Source: Streptoverticillium olivoreticuli subsp. olivoreticuli (GTDB lineage Bacteria > Actinomycetota > Actinomycetes > Streptomycetales > Streptomycetaceae). Taken from it: DNA of 64,000 nucleotides. The translations under genes were made by a program, and so were the position numbers. Of this stretch, positions 53,488 through 62,778 are shown in pieces (the stretch's first letter is position 1; every line of letters starts with the position of its first letter). The notes beneath the pieces are model-generated. The model made no database searches and was not told where the DNA came from. It saw only the letters and a program-made list of their open reading frames with translations. The stretch covers positions 6,742,001 to 6,806,000 of the forward strand of contig NZ_CP031455.1 of NCBI RefSeq assembly GCF_003391135.1. The letters are read 5' to 3'.

Positions 53488-56400
53488 GTGGCTAAGGTCC
53501 GGGTATACGAACTCGCCAAGGAGTTCGGCGTTGAGAGCAAGGTCGTCATGGCCAAGCTCCAAGAACTTGGTGAATTCGTCCGTTCGGCGTCCTCGACGAT
53601 CGAGGCGCCGGTTGTCCGCAAGTTGACTGACGCACTGCAGGGCCCCGGCGGCAACGCCAAGCCCGGTGCGAAGCCCGCGGCGCCGCGCAAGGCTGCGCCC
53701 GCGAAGCCGGGTGCCCCCACTCCGGGCGCCCCCCGTCCCGCCGCCCCGGCCCCCAAGCCGGCCGCGGAGGCGACCCCCTCTCCCAAGCCCGCAGGTGCGG
53801 CGCCGACCCCCGGTCCGCGCCCCGGCCCGAAGCCCGCCCCGGCGGCTCCGGCCAAGCCTGCCCCTGTCACCCCGGTCCCGGCCGCGGAGTTCTCCGCCCC
53901 GGCCCCGGCTCAGCAGGCCCCGTCCCAGCAGCAGGCCCCGTCTGCTCCGCGCCCCGGCGCCACCCCCGGCCCGCGTCCGGCACGTCCGGCGCCCGCCGGT
54001 CGTGACGGCGGTCAGCGCGAGGGCGGCCGTCCCGAGCGCGCCCCCCGCCCCGGCGGCCAGGGTGCACCGCGCCCCGGTGGCGCACGTCCGGCCGGTCCCC
54101 GTCCGGGCAACAACCCCTTCACCTCCGGTGGCTCCACCGGCATGGCCCGCCCGCAGGCCCCCCGTCCCGGTGGCGCCCCGCGTCCCGGCGGCGAGCGTCC
54201 CGGCCCGGGTGCCCCGCGTCCGCAGGGCGGCCCCGGCGGCGCCCCGCGTCCGCAGGGTCAGGGCGGCGCCCGTCCGACCCCGGGCGGCATGCCCCGTCCG
54301 CAGGGTGGTCCCGGTGGCGCTCCGCGTCCCGGCGGCGCCCCCGCGGGCAACCGTCCGAACCCCGGCATGATGCCGCAGCGTCCCGCTGCCGGCCCGCGTC
54401 CGGGCCCCGGCGGCGGCGGTCGCGGTCCCGGCGGCGGCGCAGGCCGTCCCGGCGGCGGTGCCGGTCGTCCGGGTGGCGGCGGCTTCGCCGGCCGTCCGGC
54501 CGGTCCCGGTGGCGGCGGTCGTCCCGGTGGCGGCGGCGGCTTCGCCGGTCGTCCCGGTGGCGGCGGCGCTCCCGGTGGTGGCGGCGGCTTCGGCGGTCGT
54601 CCCGGCTTCGGCGGTCGTCCCGGCGGCCCGGGTGCCCGTGGTGGCACGCAGGGTGCCTTCGGCCGTCCCGGCGGTCCGGCGCGCCGTGGTCGCAAGTCGA
54701 AGCGGCAGAGGCGCCAGGAGTACGAGGCCATGCAGGCCCCGTCCGTCGGCGGCGTGATGCTGCCGCGCGGTGGCGGCGAGACCATTCGCCTGTCCCGCGG
54801 TGCCTCCCTCACCGACTTCGCGGAGAAGATCGGCGCCAACCCGGCGTCGCTCGTCGCCGTGATGATGAACCTCGGCGAGATGGTCACGGCGACCCAGTCG
54901 GTCTCCGACGAGACGCTGACGCTCCTCGGCGACGAGATGAACTACACCGTTCAGATCGTCAGCCCCGAGGAGGAGGACCGCGAGCTGCTCGAGTCGTTCT
55001 CCATCGAGTTCGGTGAGGACGAGGGCGGCGAGGAGATGCTCGTCTCCCGTCCGCCGGTCGTGACCGTCATGGGTCACGTCGACCACGGTAAGACCCGACT
55101 GCTGGACGCCATCCGCAAGACGAACGTCGTCGCGGGCGAGGCCGGCGGTATCACGCAGCACATCGGTGCGTACCAGGTCGCCACCGAGGTCAACGGCGAA
55201 GAGCGCGCGATCACCTTCATCGACACCCCGGGTCACGAGGCGTTCACCGCCATGCGTGCCCGTGGTGCGAAGTCCACCGACATCGCGATCCTCGTGGTGG
55301 CGGCGAACGACGGTGTGATGCCGCAGACGATCGAGGCGCTGAACCACGCCAAGGCGGCCGACGTGCCGATCGTGGTCGCGGTCAACAAGATCGACGTCGA
55401 GGGCGCCGACCCGACCAAGGTGCGCGGTCAGCTCACCGAGTTCGGTCTGGTGGCCGAGGAGTACGGCGGCGACACCATGTTCGTCGACATCTCCGCCAAG
55501 CAGGGTCTGAACATCGACAGCCTGCTGGAGGCCGTGGTCCTCACCGCGGACGCCTCGCTCGACCTGCGCGCCAACGCGGAGCAGGACGCGCAGGGTATTG
55601 CGATCGAGGCCCACCTCGACCGTGGCCGCGGCGCCGTGGCCACCGTGCTCGTCCAGCGCGGTACCCTCCGCGTCGGTGACACGATGGTCGCCGGTGACGC
55701 CTACGGCCGTGTCCGCGCGATGCTCGACGACAAGGGCCAGAACGTCGAGGAAGCGGGTCCGTCGACCCCCGTCCTCGTCCTGGGTCTGACCAACGTCCCG
55801 GGCGCCGGCGACAACTTCCTCGTCGTCGACGAGGACCGCACGGCCCGCCAGATCGCCGAGAAGCGCGCTGCGCGTGAGCGCAACGCCGCCTTCGCCAAGC
55901 GCACCCGCCGGGTGTCCCTCGAGGACCTCGACAAGGTGCTCAAGGCCGGCCTGGTGCAGGACCTCAACATCATCATCAAGGGCGACGCGTCCGGTTCGGT
56001 GGAGGCTCTCGAGTCCTCGCTGCTCCAGCTCGACGTCGGCGAAGAGGTCGAGATCCGGATCCTGCACCGCGGTGTGGGTGCGGTCACCGAGTCCGACATC
56101 AACCTGGCGACCGGCTCCGACGCCATCGTCATCGGCTTCAACGTCCGCGCCGAGGGCCGTGCCACGCAGATGGCCGAGCGCGAGGGCGTCGACGTCCGCT
56201 ACTACTCGGTCATCTACCAGGCGATCGAGGAGATCGAGGCGGCCCTCAAGGGCATGCTGAAGCCGGAGTACGAAGAGGTCGAGCTCGGTACGGCGGAGAT
56301 CCGCGAGATCTTCCGCTCGTCCAAGCTGGGCAACATCGCGGGTGTCCTCATCCGTTCCGGCGAGGTCAAGCGCAACACCAAGGCGCGCCTCATCCGCGAC

Positions 56401-56571
56401 GGCAAGGTCATCGCGGAGGAGCTCAACATCGTCGGCCTGCGTCGTTTCAAGGACGACGTCACCGAGATCCGCGAAGGCTTCGAGGGCGGTATCAACCTCG
56501 GAAACTTCAACGACATCAAGATCGACGACGTCATCGCGACGTACGAGATGCGCGAGAAGCCGCGCGGCTGA
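53488..56571 (+). CDS. infB: Translation initiation factor IF-2
   Basis: IF-2 places initiator tRNA on the ribosome with GTP. The 1027-residue protein has the N-terminal IF2 subdomain (VRVYELAKEFGVESK). A 350-residue low-complexity Pro/Ala then Gly/Arg/Pro linker follows (about 50-410), then the G domain with GHVDHGKT at 529-536, NKID and the domain IV end. The G/R-rich stretch around 320-400 (repeated GRPGGGG-like units) is longer than in most phyla. AGAAGGAG sets GTG 53488. Confidence 0.97.
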   Translation: MAKVRVYELAKEFGVESKVVMAKLQELGEFVRSASSTIEAPVVRKLTDALQGPGGNAKPGAKPAAPRKAAPAKPGAPTPGAPRPAAPAPKPAAEATPSPKPAGAAPTPGPRPGPKPAPAAPAKPAPVTPVPAAEFSAPAPAQQAPSQQQAPSAPRPGATPGPRPARPAPAGRDGGQREGGRPERAPRPGGQGAPRPGGARPAGPRPGNNPFTSGGSTGMARPQAPRPGGAPRPGGERPGPGAPRPQGGPGGAPRPQGQGGARPTPGGMPRPQGGPGGAPRPGGAPAGNRPNPGMMPQRPAAGPRPGPGGGGRGPGGGAGRPGGGAGRPGGGGFAGRPAGPGGGGRPGGGGGFAGRPGGGGAPGGGGGFGGRPGFGGRPGGPGARGGTQGAFGRPGGPARRGRKSKRQRRQEYEAMQAPSVGGVMLPRGGGETIRLSRGASLTDFAEKIGANPASLVAVMMNLGEMVTATQSVSDETLTLLGDEMNYTVQIVSPEEEDRELLESFSIEFGEDEGGEEMLVSRPPVVTVMGHVDHGKTRLLDAIRKTNVVAGEAGGITQHIGAYQVATEVNGEERAITFIDTPGHEAFTAMRARGAKSTDIAILVVAANDGVMPQTIEALNHAKAADVPIVVAVNKIDVEGADPTKVRGQLTEFGLVAEEYGGDTMFVDISAKQGLNIDSLLEAVVLTADASLDLRANAEQDAQGIAIEAHLDRGRGAVATVLVQRGTLRVGDTMVAGDAYGRVRAMLDDKGQNVEEAGPSTPVLVLGLTNVPGAGDNFLVVDEDRTARQIAEKRAARERNAAFAKRTRRVSLEDLDKVLKAGLVQDLNIIIKGDASGSVEALESSLLQLDVGEEVEIRILHRGVGAVTESDINLATGSDAIVIGFNVRAEGRATQMAEREGVDVRYYSVIYQAIEEIEAALKGMLKPEYEEVELGTAEIREIFRSSKLGNIAGVLIRSGEVKRNTKARLIRDGKVIAEELNIVGLRRFKDDVTEIREGFEGGINLGNFNDIKIDDVIATYEMREKPRG

Positions 56572-56637
56572 TACGCGTATGTGGCAGCCCGCGCGTAGCG
56601 CGGTCCACCAGGGGTGGTGGCCGGGCGACGGGCGGGC

Positions 56638-56680
56638 CCGGGGCCGGTCGGCGGAGAATATTTCCGTCGATCGGCCCCGG
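56638..56680 (+). terminator. Long hairpin between infB and the DUF503 gene
   Basis: A stem of about 18 bp, with a few G-U pairs, runs from 56638 to 56680 around an AT-rich loop (GAATATT). Its lower nine pairs are perfect GC. It lies 67 bases past infB and could terminate or attenuate the operon. Confidence 0.6.
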
Positions 56681-56758
56681 CCGTTGCATGTACGGTTCTA
56701 AGAGCTCGTACACACCAGCTACACCTCACGCCTCCCGGGTGGGCCTCACCCGTCACGC

Positions 56759-57052
56759 ATGTATGTAGGGACTCTGTCCTTCGACCTCCTCCTCGGCGAT
56801 GTCCGATCGTTGAAGGAGAAGCGCTCCGTCGTCCGCCCGATCGTCGCCGAGCTGGCCCGCAGATTCGCGGTCAGTGTGGCGGAGGTCGGCGACCAGGATC
56901 TTCACCGCAGGGCCCGGATCGGGCTCGCGGTGGTCTCCGGGGACACGGGGCACCTCACGGACGTACTGGACCGCTGCGAGCGGCTTGTCGCCGGGCGGCC
57001 GGAGGTGGAACTGCTGTCGGTGAGACGGCGGATCCACGGCGACGACGACTGA
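56759..57052 (+). CDS. DUF503 (YlxP-like) family protein
   Basis: The 97-residue protein matches the DUF503/YlxP family with YVGTLSFDLLLGDVRSLKEKRSVVRPIV and an acidic tail. Its role is unknown, but it always sits between infB and rbfA, suggesting a ribosome-assembly task. ATG 56759 has no clear Shine-Dalgarno, so it may depend on coupling or a leaderless start. The rbfA gene follows after 31 bp. Confidence 0.9.
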   Translation: MYVGTLSFDLLLGDVRSLKEKRSVVRPIVAELARRFAVSVAEVGDQDLHRRARIGLAVVSGDTGHLTDVLDRCERLVAGRPEVELLSVRRRIHGDDD

Positions 57053-57083
57053 TGACTGAATCGAAGAAGAAAGAAGTAGGCGC

Positions 57084-57527
57084 ATGACCGACAACGCGCG
57101 GGCGCGCAAGCTGGCCGACCGTATCCGGGAGATTGTCGCGGAGACGCTCCAGCGCCGGATCAAGGACCCGCGGCTCGGCTATGTGACCATCACGGACACC
57201 CGGGTCACCGGTGACCTCCGCGAGGCGACCGTGTTCTACACGGTCTACGGCGACGACGAGGAGCGCGCCGCCTCCGCGGCCGCCCTGGAGAGCGCCAAGG
57301 GCATCCTGCGCTCCACGGTCGGCCGGGAGACCGGGGTGCGCTTCACCCCGACCCTGACCTTCGTCGCGGACGCCCTGCCCGACAACGCCCGGACGATCGA
57401 CGACCTGCTCGCCAAGGCCAAGGCCAAGGACGCGGAGGTCCGTGAGGTCTCCTCGGGCAAGACGTACGCCGGTGACGCGGACCCGTACCGCAAGCCCGGC
57501 GAGGACGAGGACGCGGCGTCCGAATGA
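57084..57527 (+). CDS. rbfA: 30S ribosome-binding factor A
   Basis: RbfA matures the 16S rRNA 5' end in 30S assembly. The 147-residue protein shows the KH-like fold markers ARKLADRIREIVAETL, DPRLGYVTITDTRVTGDL and a late DDLLAKAKAKD. The C-terminal 30 residues are an acidic actinobacterial tail. Its stop overlaps the truB ATG by four bases (ATGA), so the two are coupled. Confidence 0.95.
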   Translation: MTDNARARKLADRIREIVAETLQRRIKDPRLGYVTITDTRVTGDLREATVFYTVYGDDEERAASAAALESAKGILRSTVGRETGVRFTPTLTFVADALPDNARTIDDLLAKAKAKDAEVREVSSGKTYAGDADPYRKPGEDEDAASE

Positions 57528-58429
57528 AGCAGAAGGCACCGGCACCGCCGGACGGTCTGGTCATCGTCGACAAGCCGTCCGGCTTCACCTCGCACGACGT
57601 GGTCGCCAAGATGCGCGGCATCGCGCGGACGCGGCGCGTCGGCCACGCGGGGACGCTCGACCCGATGGCGACCGGCGTGCTCGTCCTCGGGATCGAGCGG
57701 GCGACCAAGCTGCTCGGCCACCTCGCGCTGACCGAGAAGGAGTACGTCGCGACGATCCGCCTCGGGCAGAACACCCTGACGGACGACGCGGAGGGCGAGA
57801 TCACCTCGTCCACCGACGCCTCCGGGGTCACCCGTGAGGCGATCGACGCGGGCGTGGCCAAGCTGACGGGCGCCATCATGCAGGTCCCGTCGAAGGTCAG
57901 CGCGATCAAGATAGACGGCAAGCGGTCCTACGCCCGGGCCCGCGAGGGCGAGGACTTCGAGATCCCGGCCCGCCCGGTGACGGTCTCCTCCTTCGCGGTG
58001 CACGCCGTGCACCCGGCACAGGCGGAGGACGGCACCCCGGTCCAGGACCTGCTGGTCTCCGTCGTCTGCTCGTCCGGCACCTACGTCCGGGCCCTCGCCC
58101 GCGACCTGGGCGCGGACACGGGCGTCGGCGGCCACCTGACGGCGCTGCGGCGCACCAGGGTCGGCCCCTACGGGCTGGGCGAGGCCCGGACGCTGGAGCA
58201 GATCCAGGAGGACCTGGCCATCATGCCCGTCGCGGAGGCGGCGGCCGCGGCCTTCCAGCGCTGGGATGTCAACGACGAGCAGGCGCGCCTGCTCGGCAAC
58301 GGCGTGCGGATCAAGATGCCGCTCTTCGAGGGCACGGGGCCGGTCGCGGTCTTCGGCCCGGACGGCCGCTTCCTGGTCCTGGTGGAGAACCAGGGCGGCA
58401 AGGCCAAGAGCCTGGCCGTCTTCGGCTGA
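57524..58429 (+). CDS. truB: tRNA pseudouridine-55 synthase
   Basis: TruB makes pseudouridine-55 in the T-loop of tRNAs. The catalytic Asp is in VGHAGTLDPMATGVL, and the YSAIK-like PSKVSAIKIDGKRSY segment and SGTYVRALARDLG follow. The 301-residue length is normal, with a C-terminal PUA-like domain. It is the last gene of the rimP-to-truB operon, followed by a very strong terminator. Confidence 0.95.
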   Translation: MKQKAPAPPDGLVIVDKPSGFTSHDVVAKMRGIARTRRVGHAGTLDPMATGVLVLGIERATKLLGHLALTEKEYVATIRLGQNTLTDDAEGEITSSTDASGVTREAIDAGVAKLTGAIMQVPSKVSAIKIDGKRSYARAREGEDFEIPARPVTVSSFAVHAVHPAQAEDGTPVQDLLVSVVCSSGTYVRALARDLGADTGVGGHLTALRRTRVGPYGLGEARTLEQIQEDLAIMPVAEAAAAAFQRWDVNDEQARLLGNGVRIKMPLFEGTGPVAVFGPDGRFLVLVENQGGKAKSLAVFG

Positions 58430-58451
58430 GACCGGACGCCCGACAGCAGTA

Positions 58452-58518
58452 CCGGACCACGCGGTCCGGCGGAATCGTGGGGCGGGGCATGTGCACACAT
58501 GCCCCGCCCCACGATTCC
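58452..58518 (+). terminator. Double hairpin terminator after truB
   Basis: A small stem (58452-58458 with 58463-58469) is followed at once by a perfect 22-bp stem (58471-58492 with 58497-58518, loop GCAC) and CTTGTCTT. The 22-bp stem is the longest of the simple (short-loop) terminator hairpins I found in the window. Confidence 0.93.
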
Positions 58519-58682
58519 CTTGTCTTCGCCCCGCATCCGCTCCATACCGAGGATTCACCCCATTGGGCAGGCGCTCGGAGTGAACGGAGGGGGTGGAAGG
58601 GGGCGCGTTCCGGGTGCGATCTGTCCTGCCGATCATCCGCTGCCTACCGTCGACGTAAGTGCACGGCGGGGAGGTTCGACGG

Positions 58683-61600
58683 ATGAACGGTCGGCGGACC
58701 GATGCGGACGAGTACCTGGTGCGCATCAGAGACCTCGCCGGGCGACCGCGCGGCACGGGGTTCCTCGCGGACGACCGCGGCACGATGATCACCAGCCACG
58801 AGGCGGTCGACGGGCTCGCCCGCCTCGTCCTGCTCGCGCCGGGTGACCGCACCTGCCTGGTCGGGGCGGATGCCGTGACCTCGCTGCCGGGCTGCGACCT
58901 CGCGCTCGTGCGGACCGAGGGGCTCGGGGTGCGGCCGCTGCCCGTTGCTGCGGCCGACTGGATCGAGGACGGCGCGGAGGTGCGGCTGCGCGCGGGCCGC
59001 TGGCAGACCGCGCGGATCATCGGCGAGGCACTGGTGACGTACACCGCCACCGACCGCTTCCACCTGCTCGACGCGGCCGTGGAGCTGTCCGTCGGCGAGC
59101 GCGACGGCCTGCGCCTGGGCGAGGAAGCCACCGGCGGCCCCGTCATCGACGCCCGTACGGGAACGGTGGCGGCCGTCCTCGGTACCGCGCTGCACGCCGA
59201 GCGCCGGACGGGCGGTTTCGCGATCCCCCTCCGGGCCGCCGCCGGGGCCTCCCCGGACGGCCCCCTCGCGGCCCTCCTGGAGCGCAACTCCGCCACCATC
59301 CCGGCGTACGGCCCCGACCTCAACCTCGCGGGCGCCCTCCAGCTCACGGCCACCTCCCTGGGGCAGGTCACCACCGCGCGCGCCCTGCGCGACCCCGTGC
59401 AACGGCCGGAGATCGCCAGGGAATTCGAGCGCTTCCTGGAGTGCCCCCGCACCACGGCCGACGGCACCCCGGCCACCGACGCGGACGCCGCACCCGACGG
59501 CGAGGACGTACCGGAGGGCGGGCTGCCCTGCGGCACCGGCGCGGCCGATCCCGCGGACCCGCCCGATGACGCCGGCCGCCCGGACGACACGGAAGCGGCC
59601 GCCGAAGCGGGACCGGAAGAGGCGGCGGGGCCGGGACCGGAAGAGGAAGCGGAGACCGTTCCGCCCGCCCGGCCCCTCGTCCTGGGACTCGTGGGCGGGC
59701 CCGGCACCGGCCGCACGACCGAGCTCGGCGCCCTCGCCTCCCGGCGGGCCCGCGGCTCGGAGCCCGCGCCCACCATCTGGCTCCGGGGCGCCGACCTGCG
59801 CGACGGCGACGAGAGCGTACGGGACGCCGTCGCGCGCGCCCTGGAGGCCGCCGCGCGGATCGTCACCGCCTCGGCCGGCGCGGCGGGCACGGTGGGGGAC
59901 CCGGCCGAGGCCACCCCGGAGGCCGTCGCCGCCCTCGCGCACCGCGTGGGGCGCCCCCTGCTCGTCGTCCTCGACGGACCCGAGGAGCTCCCCCCGGTCC
60001 TCGCCCACGGGCTGCCCGCCTGGACGGCCGCGACCGCGGAGTGGCTTGAGGGGGCCTCGGCCCGGCTCGTCGTCGCGTGCCGCCCCGAGCACTGGGAGAC
60101 GGCGGGCGCCCTCTTCCCGCCCACCGCCCTCCATGTGCCGGACGCCGCACCCGCCCCCCGGGGACTGCCGCCCTGCGTCCGCCTCACCGACCTCACCCCC
60201 CGCCAGGCCGCCGAGGCCCGCGCCGTCTACGGCGTCCCCGAGGAGGCGATCCAGCCGGCGGACGCCGCCCACCCGCTCGCCCTCCGGCTGCTCGCGGAGG
60301 TCCGCGCCGCCCTCCCGGACGGCGCCGCGCGGCCGGGCGCGGCCGGGGAGGACGAGGGCGCCCGGCCGCCCGACCGCTGGGACGTTTTCTCCGCCTACCT
60401 CGACCTGACCTGCCTGCGCATCGCCGTACGGCTCTCCGCCGACCGGAGGCCACCGCTGCGCGGCACGACGGTGCGCCGGCTCGCCGCCCGGGTGGCGGGG
60501 CAGGTGCACGAGGCGGCCCGGCGCTGCCTCGGGCCCGGGCAGGGGGAGCTGGAGCGCGAGGCCTTCGAGGAGCTGTTCCCCTGGCGCAACGGCTGGGCCT
60601 CCGCGGTGCTCACCGAGGGCCTCCTCGTCCCCGCGGGCAGCGGCTACCGCTTCGCGCACGAGGAGTTCGCGGACTGGCTCCAGGGCGCGCACCTGGACCT
60701 CGACGCGGCCCTGCACGCCCTGGTCCACCGCTGGTACGAGCACGAGAGCGCGGCCATTGAGGCGGAGGAGCGACTTCCGTCCCGGCCGGGAGCCGGGCCC
60801 GCCCCCGAGGGCCACGTGCCGCCGCCCCCCGGCTCCAAGCGGCCGCCCCGCTCCGGCGCCGGCCGCCGCCGCACCCGGCGCGGCACCGCCGAGCAGGAGA
60901 AACCCAAACCCCTGCCCGTGCCCCGGCACCGCATCGGCCCCGTGCTCCAGTCGCTGCTCCTCCTCGCCCGGCGCTCCGGCCCCGCAGCCCTCGCCGACCG
61001 CCTCTGCGCCCTCGTCCACGCCGCGGAGGCCCTCTCCCCGGCCGGGCGCTCCGCCCTCGGCCGGACCGCGGCCGTCACCGACGGACCGGTCCCCGCCCTC
61101 CCCGACCCCGCCTGGTGGGCCGCGCACCTGCTCGGCGAGACGCTGCTCCGCGTCCCCGACGCCGCCCCCTATCTCGGCGCGCTGCGCCTGCTCGCCGAGC
61201 GGATCACCGCCCGCGCCGTCGACCTCGGCGGCTTCGACAGCGACGCGAGCCGGGCACTGGGCGGGCTCGCCGAGTTCGGCCCCTGGTTCTGGCTCCGGCT
61301 GCCCCTCGGCCTCGCCGACCGCCTCGACCTGCTGCGCCTGCTGCTCCCCGCCGACGGCCCGCCGCCCGGCGCCGCCCCGGCCCAGGACCACACGCAGCTC
61401 CAGCCGCACCAGGGCGCCCACGCGCCCCAGGCCGACCGCTTCCTGCCCGCCGTCGCCACCGTCCTCGCCGAGGACCCCTGCGCCGCGCAGCCGCTCATCT
61501 GCCGCTGGTTCACCGACGAGCGCCCCCTCCAGGCCGCGCCCTACCCCGACAGCGTCCCGTTCACCGTCTCCACCGCCGCCCAGGTGCTGCTGCACACCCA

Positions 61601-62726
61601 CCGCCACCGCGCCGTCGACGACCTCGCCGAGGCCCTCGTGGAGGCCGGGCACCCCCGCGCCGACGAGCTCCTCAACGCCCTCGCCGAGGACGAGCCGTCC
61701 GCGCTCTGCCGGGCCGTCGACCGCTGGGCCCACGACGACCGCCTCGAGAGGCACGTGGCCGCCGCCGCGTACGCCCTGCGGACCGCGCCCCACGTCACCA
61801 TCGCCGCCGACCGCGAACTGCTGCGCTACTCCGCGCTCGCCCTCCTCGCCCGCCCCGCCGAGGGCGCCCTGCACGGCACCGCGCTCGCCCTCCTCGTCCG
61901 CGACACCGAGACCCGCGCGAAATACCTCCCGCAGGCCGTCGTCCGCTTCGCCGCCGGCGATCCGCACATGCCCGCCGAGGCCCTCGCCACCGCCCTGACC
62001 ACCCACCCCGAGCCCGTCTTCGCGATCTTCCGGGCGCGGCTGTACGAACCGGGCGACGGCCCCGGCCAGGTGCTGCGCGCCCTCGCCGAGGTCTCCGCCC
62101 CCGCCCTCGCCCGCCGCGCCGCCGCGCTCGTCCAGGAGCACATCGAGCACCGCCCCGAAGGCGCCGCCCACGCCGCCGCCTTCGTCGACCGGCGGCTCGA
62201 AGAGGGCCCCGCCGCCCGGTCCGTGCTCTTCCCGCTCGTCGTGCACCTGCTGAGCAGCCGCCCCGCGCAGGTCCGCCGCGCCCTGGCGCCCGTCCTGGCG
62301 GCCCCCGGCACGTCCCTGTCGCGGCCCTTGCGCCAGGAGTTGCTGGAGGTGCTGCTGGAGCGCGAGCAGTACGGGCCGTACGAGCGCGACGTCACCGTCC
62401 TCGACGCCCTGCTGCGGGCCGTGGCCGCGGGTGCCGCCGAGCGCACCGAGGCCCGTTCGCGCGACCTCGTGCACCGCACCGGTCTGCTGATGGCGCGCAC
62501 CGCGGAGGGCGCCGCCTGCTTCGACCGGCGGCTGACGCAGCTGGCCCGCGAGATCCCGGTCTTCGGTGAACAGGTCCGCCGCTGGCTGAAGTCCGCGCCC
62601 GCGCAGTGGGCCGTCGTGGTGGGGCCGAGGGCGCGGATCCGGCTGACCGCCGGTGCGGACGCGGGCGATGCGACCGTCAGTGGACCGGCCGATGCGGACC
62701 GCCGCGAGCCAGCATGGCACTCTTAG
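58683..62726 (+). CDS. Trypsin-like domain fused to a P-loop NTPase with helical repeats
   Basis: The 1347-residue protein starts with a trypsin-like serine-protease fold: H39 (ITSHEAV), D72 (GCDLALV) and the oxyanion motif at 148-153. There the nucleophile Ser is Thr150 (EATGGPV). An acidic linker (about 255-330) leads to a P-loop NTPase: GGPGTGRTT at 338-346 with Arg344 for the usual Lys, and Walker B LLVVLDGPEEL at 426-436. The remaining 850 residues are Ala/Leu-rich helices, probably repeats. GGGGAGG sets ATG 58683. It resembles STAND-type protease conflict proteins but stands between truB and ribF. Confidence 0.8.
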   Translation: MNGRRTDADEYLVRIRDLAGRPRGTGFLADDRGTMITSHEAVDGLARLVLLAPGDRTCLVGADAVTSLPGCDLALVRTEGLGVRPLPVAAADWIEDGAEVRLRAGRWQTARIIGEALVTYTATDRFHLLDAAVELSVGERDGLRLGEEATGGPVIDARTGTVAAVLGTALHAERRTGGFAIPLRAAAGASPDGPLAALLERNSATIPAYGPDLNLAGALQLTATSLGQVTTARALRDPVQRPEIAREFERFLECPRTTADGTPATDADAAPDGEDVPEGGLPCGTGAADPADPPDDAGRPDDTEAAAEAGPEEAAGPGPEEEAETVPPARPLVLGLVGGPGTGRTTELGALASRRARGSEPAPTIWLRGADLRDGDESVRDAVARALEAAARIVTASAGAAGTVGDPAEATPEAVAALAHRVGRPLLVVLDGPEELPPVLAHGLPAWTAATAEWLEGASARLVVACRPEHWETAGALFPPTALHVPDAAPAPRGLPPCVRLTDLTPRQAAEARAVYGVPEEAIQPADAAHPLALRLLAEVRAALPDGAARPGAAGEDEGARPPDRWDVFSAYLDLTCLRIAVRLSADRRPPLRGTTVRRLAARVAGQVHEAARRCLGPGQGELEREAFEELFPWRNGWASAVLTEGLLVPAGSGYRFAHEEFADWLQGAHLDLDAALHALVHRWYEHESAAIEAEERLPSRPGAGPAPEGHVPPPPGSKRPPRSGAGRRRTRRGTAEQEKPKPLPVPRHRIGPVLQSLLLLARRSGPAALADRLCALVHAAEALSPAGRSALGRTAAVTDGPVPALPDPAWWAAHLLGETLLRVPDAAPYLGALRLLAERITARAVDLGGFDSDASRALGGLAEFGPWFWLRLPLGLADRLDLLRLLLPADGPPPGAAPAQDHTQLQPHQGAHAPQADRFLPAVATVLAEDPCAAQPLICRWFTDERPLQAAPYPDSVPFTVSTAAQVLLHTHRHRAVDDLAEALVEAGHPRADELLNALAEDEPSALCRAVDRWAHDDRLERHVAAAAYALRTAPHVTIAADRELLRYSALALLARPAEGALHGTALALLVRDTETRAKYLPQAVVRFAAGDPHMPAEALATALTTHPEPVFAIFRARLYEPGDGPGQVLRALAEVSAPALARRAAALVQEHIEHRPEGAAHAAAFVDRRLEEGPAARSVLFPLVVHLLSSRPAQVRRALAPVLAAPGTSLSRPLRQELLEVLLEREQYGPYERDVTVLDALLRAVAAGAAERTEARSRDLVHRTGLLMARTAEGAACFDRRLTQLAREIPVFGEQVRRWLKSAPAQWAVVVGPRARIRLTAGADAGDATVSGPADADRREPAWHS

Positions 62727-62778
62727 TCCTGCGTATATCGACAGACAACAGTTCGGGTTCGGGCGAGGAGCGGGCACA

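Noticed and set aside
53650..54700. Periodic GC-rich repeats suggesting a CRISPR or minisatellite.
   Set aside because: They are codon-level repeats of the Pro/Gly/Arg-rich linker of IF-2, in frame, with no spacer structure.
53368..56067. A long open frame antisense to infB, about 900 residues.
   Set aside because: It mirrors the infB codons; the low-complexity Thr/Gly/Ala composition comes from the G/C-biased third positions on the other strand. There is no start context or recognisable domain.
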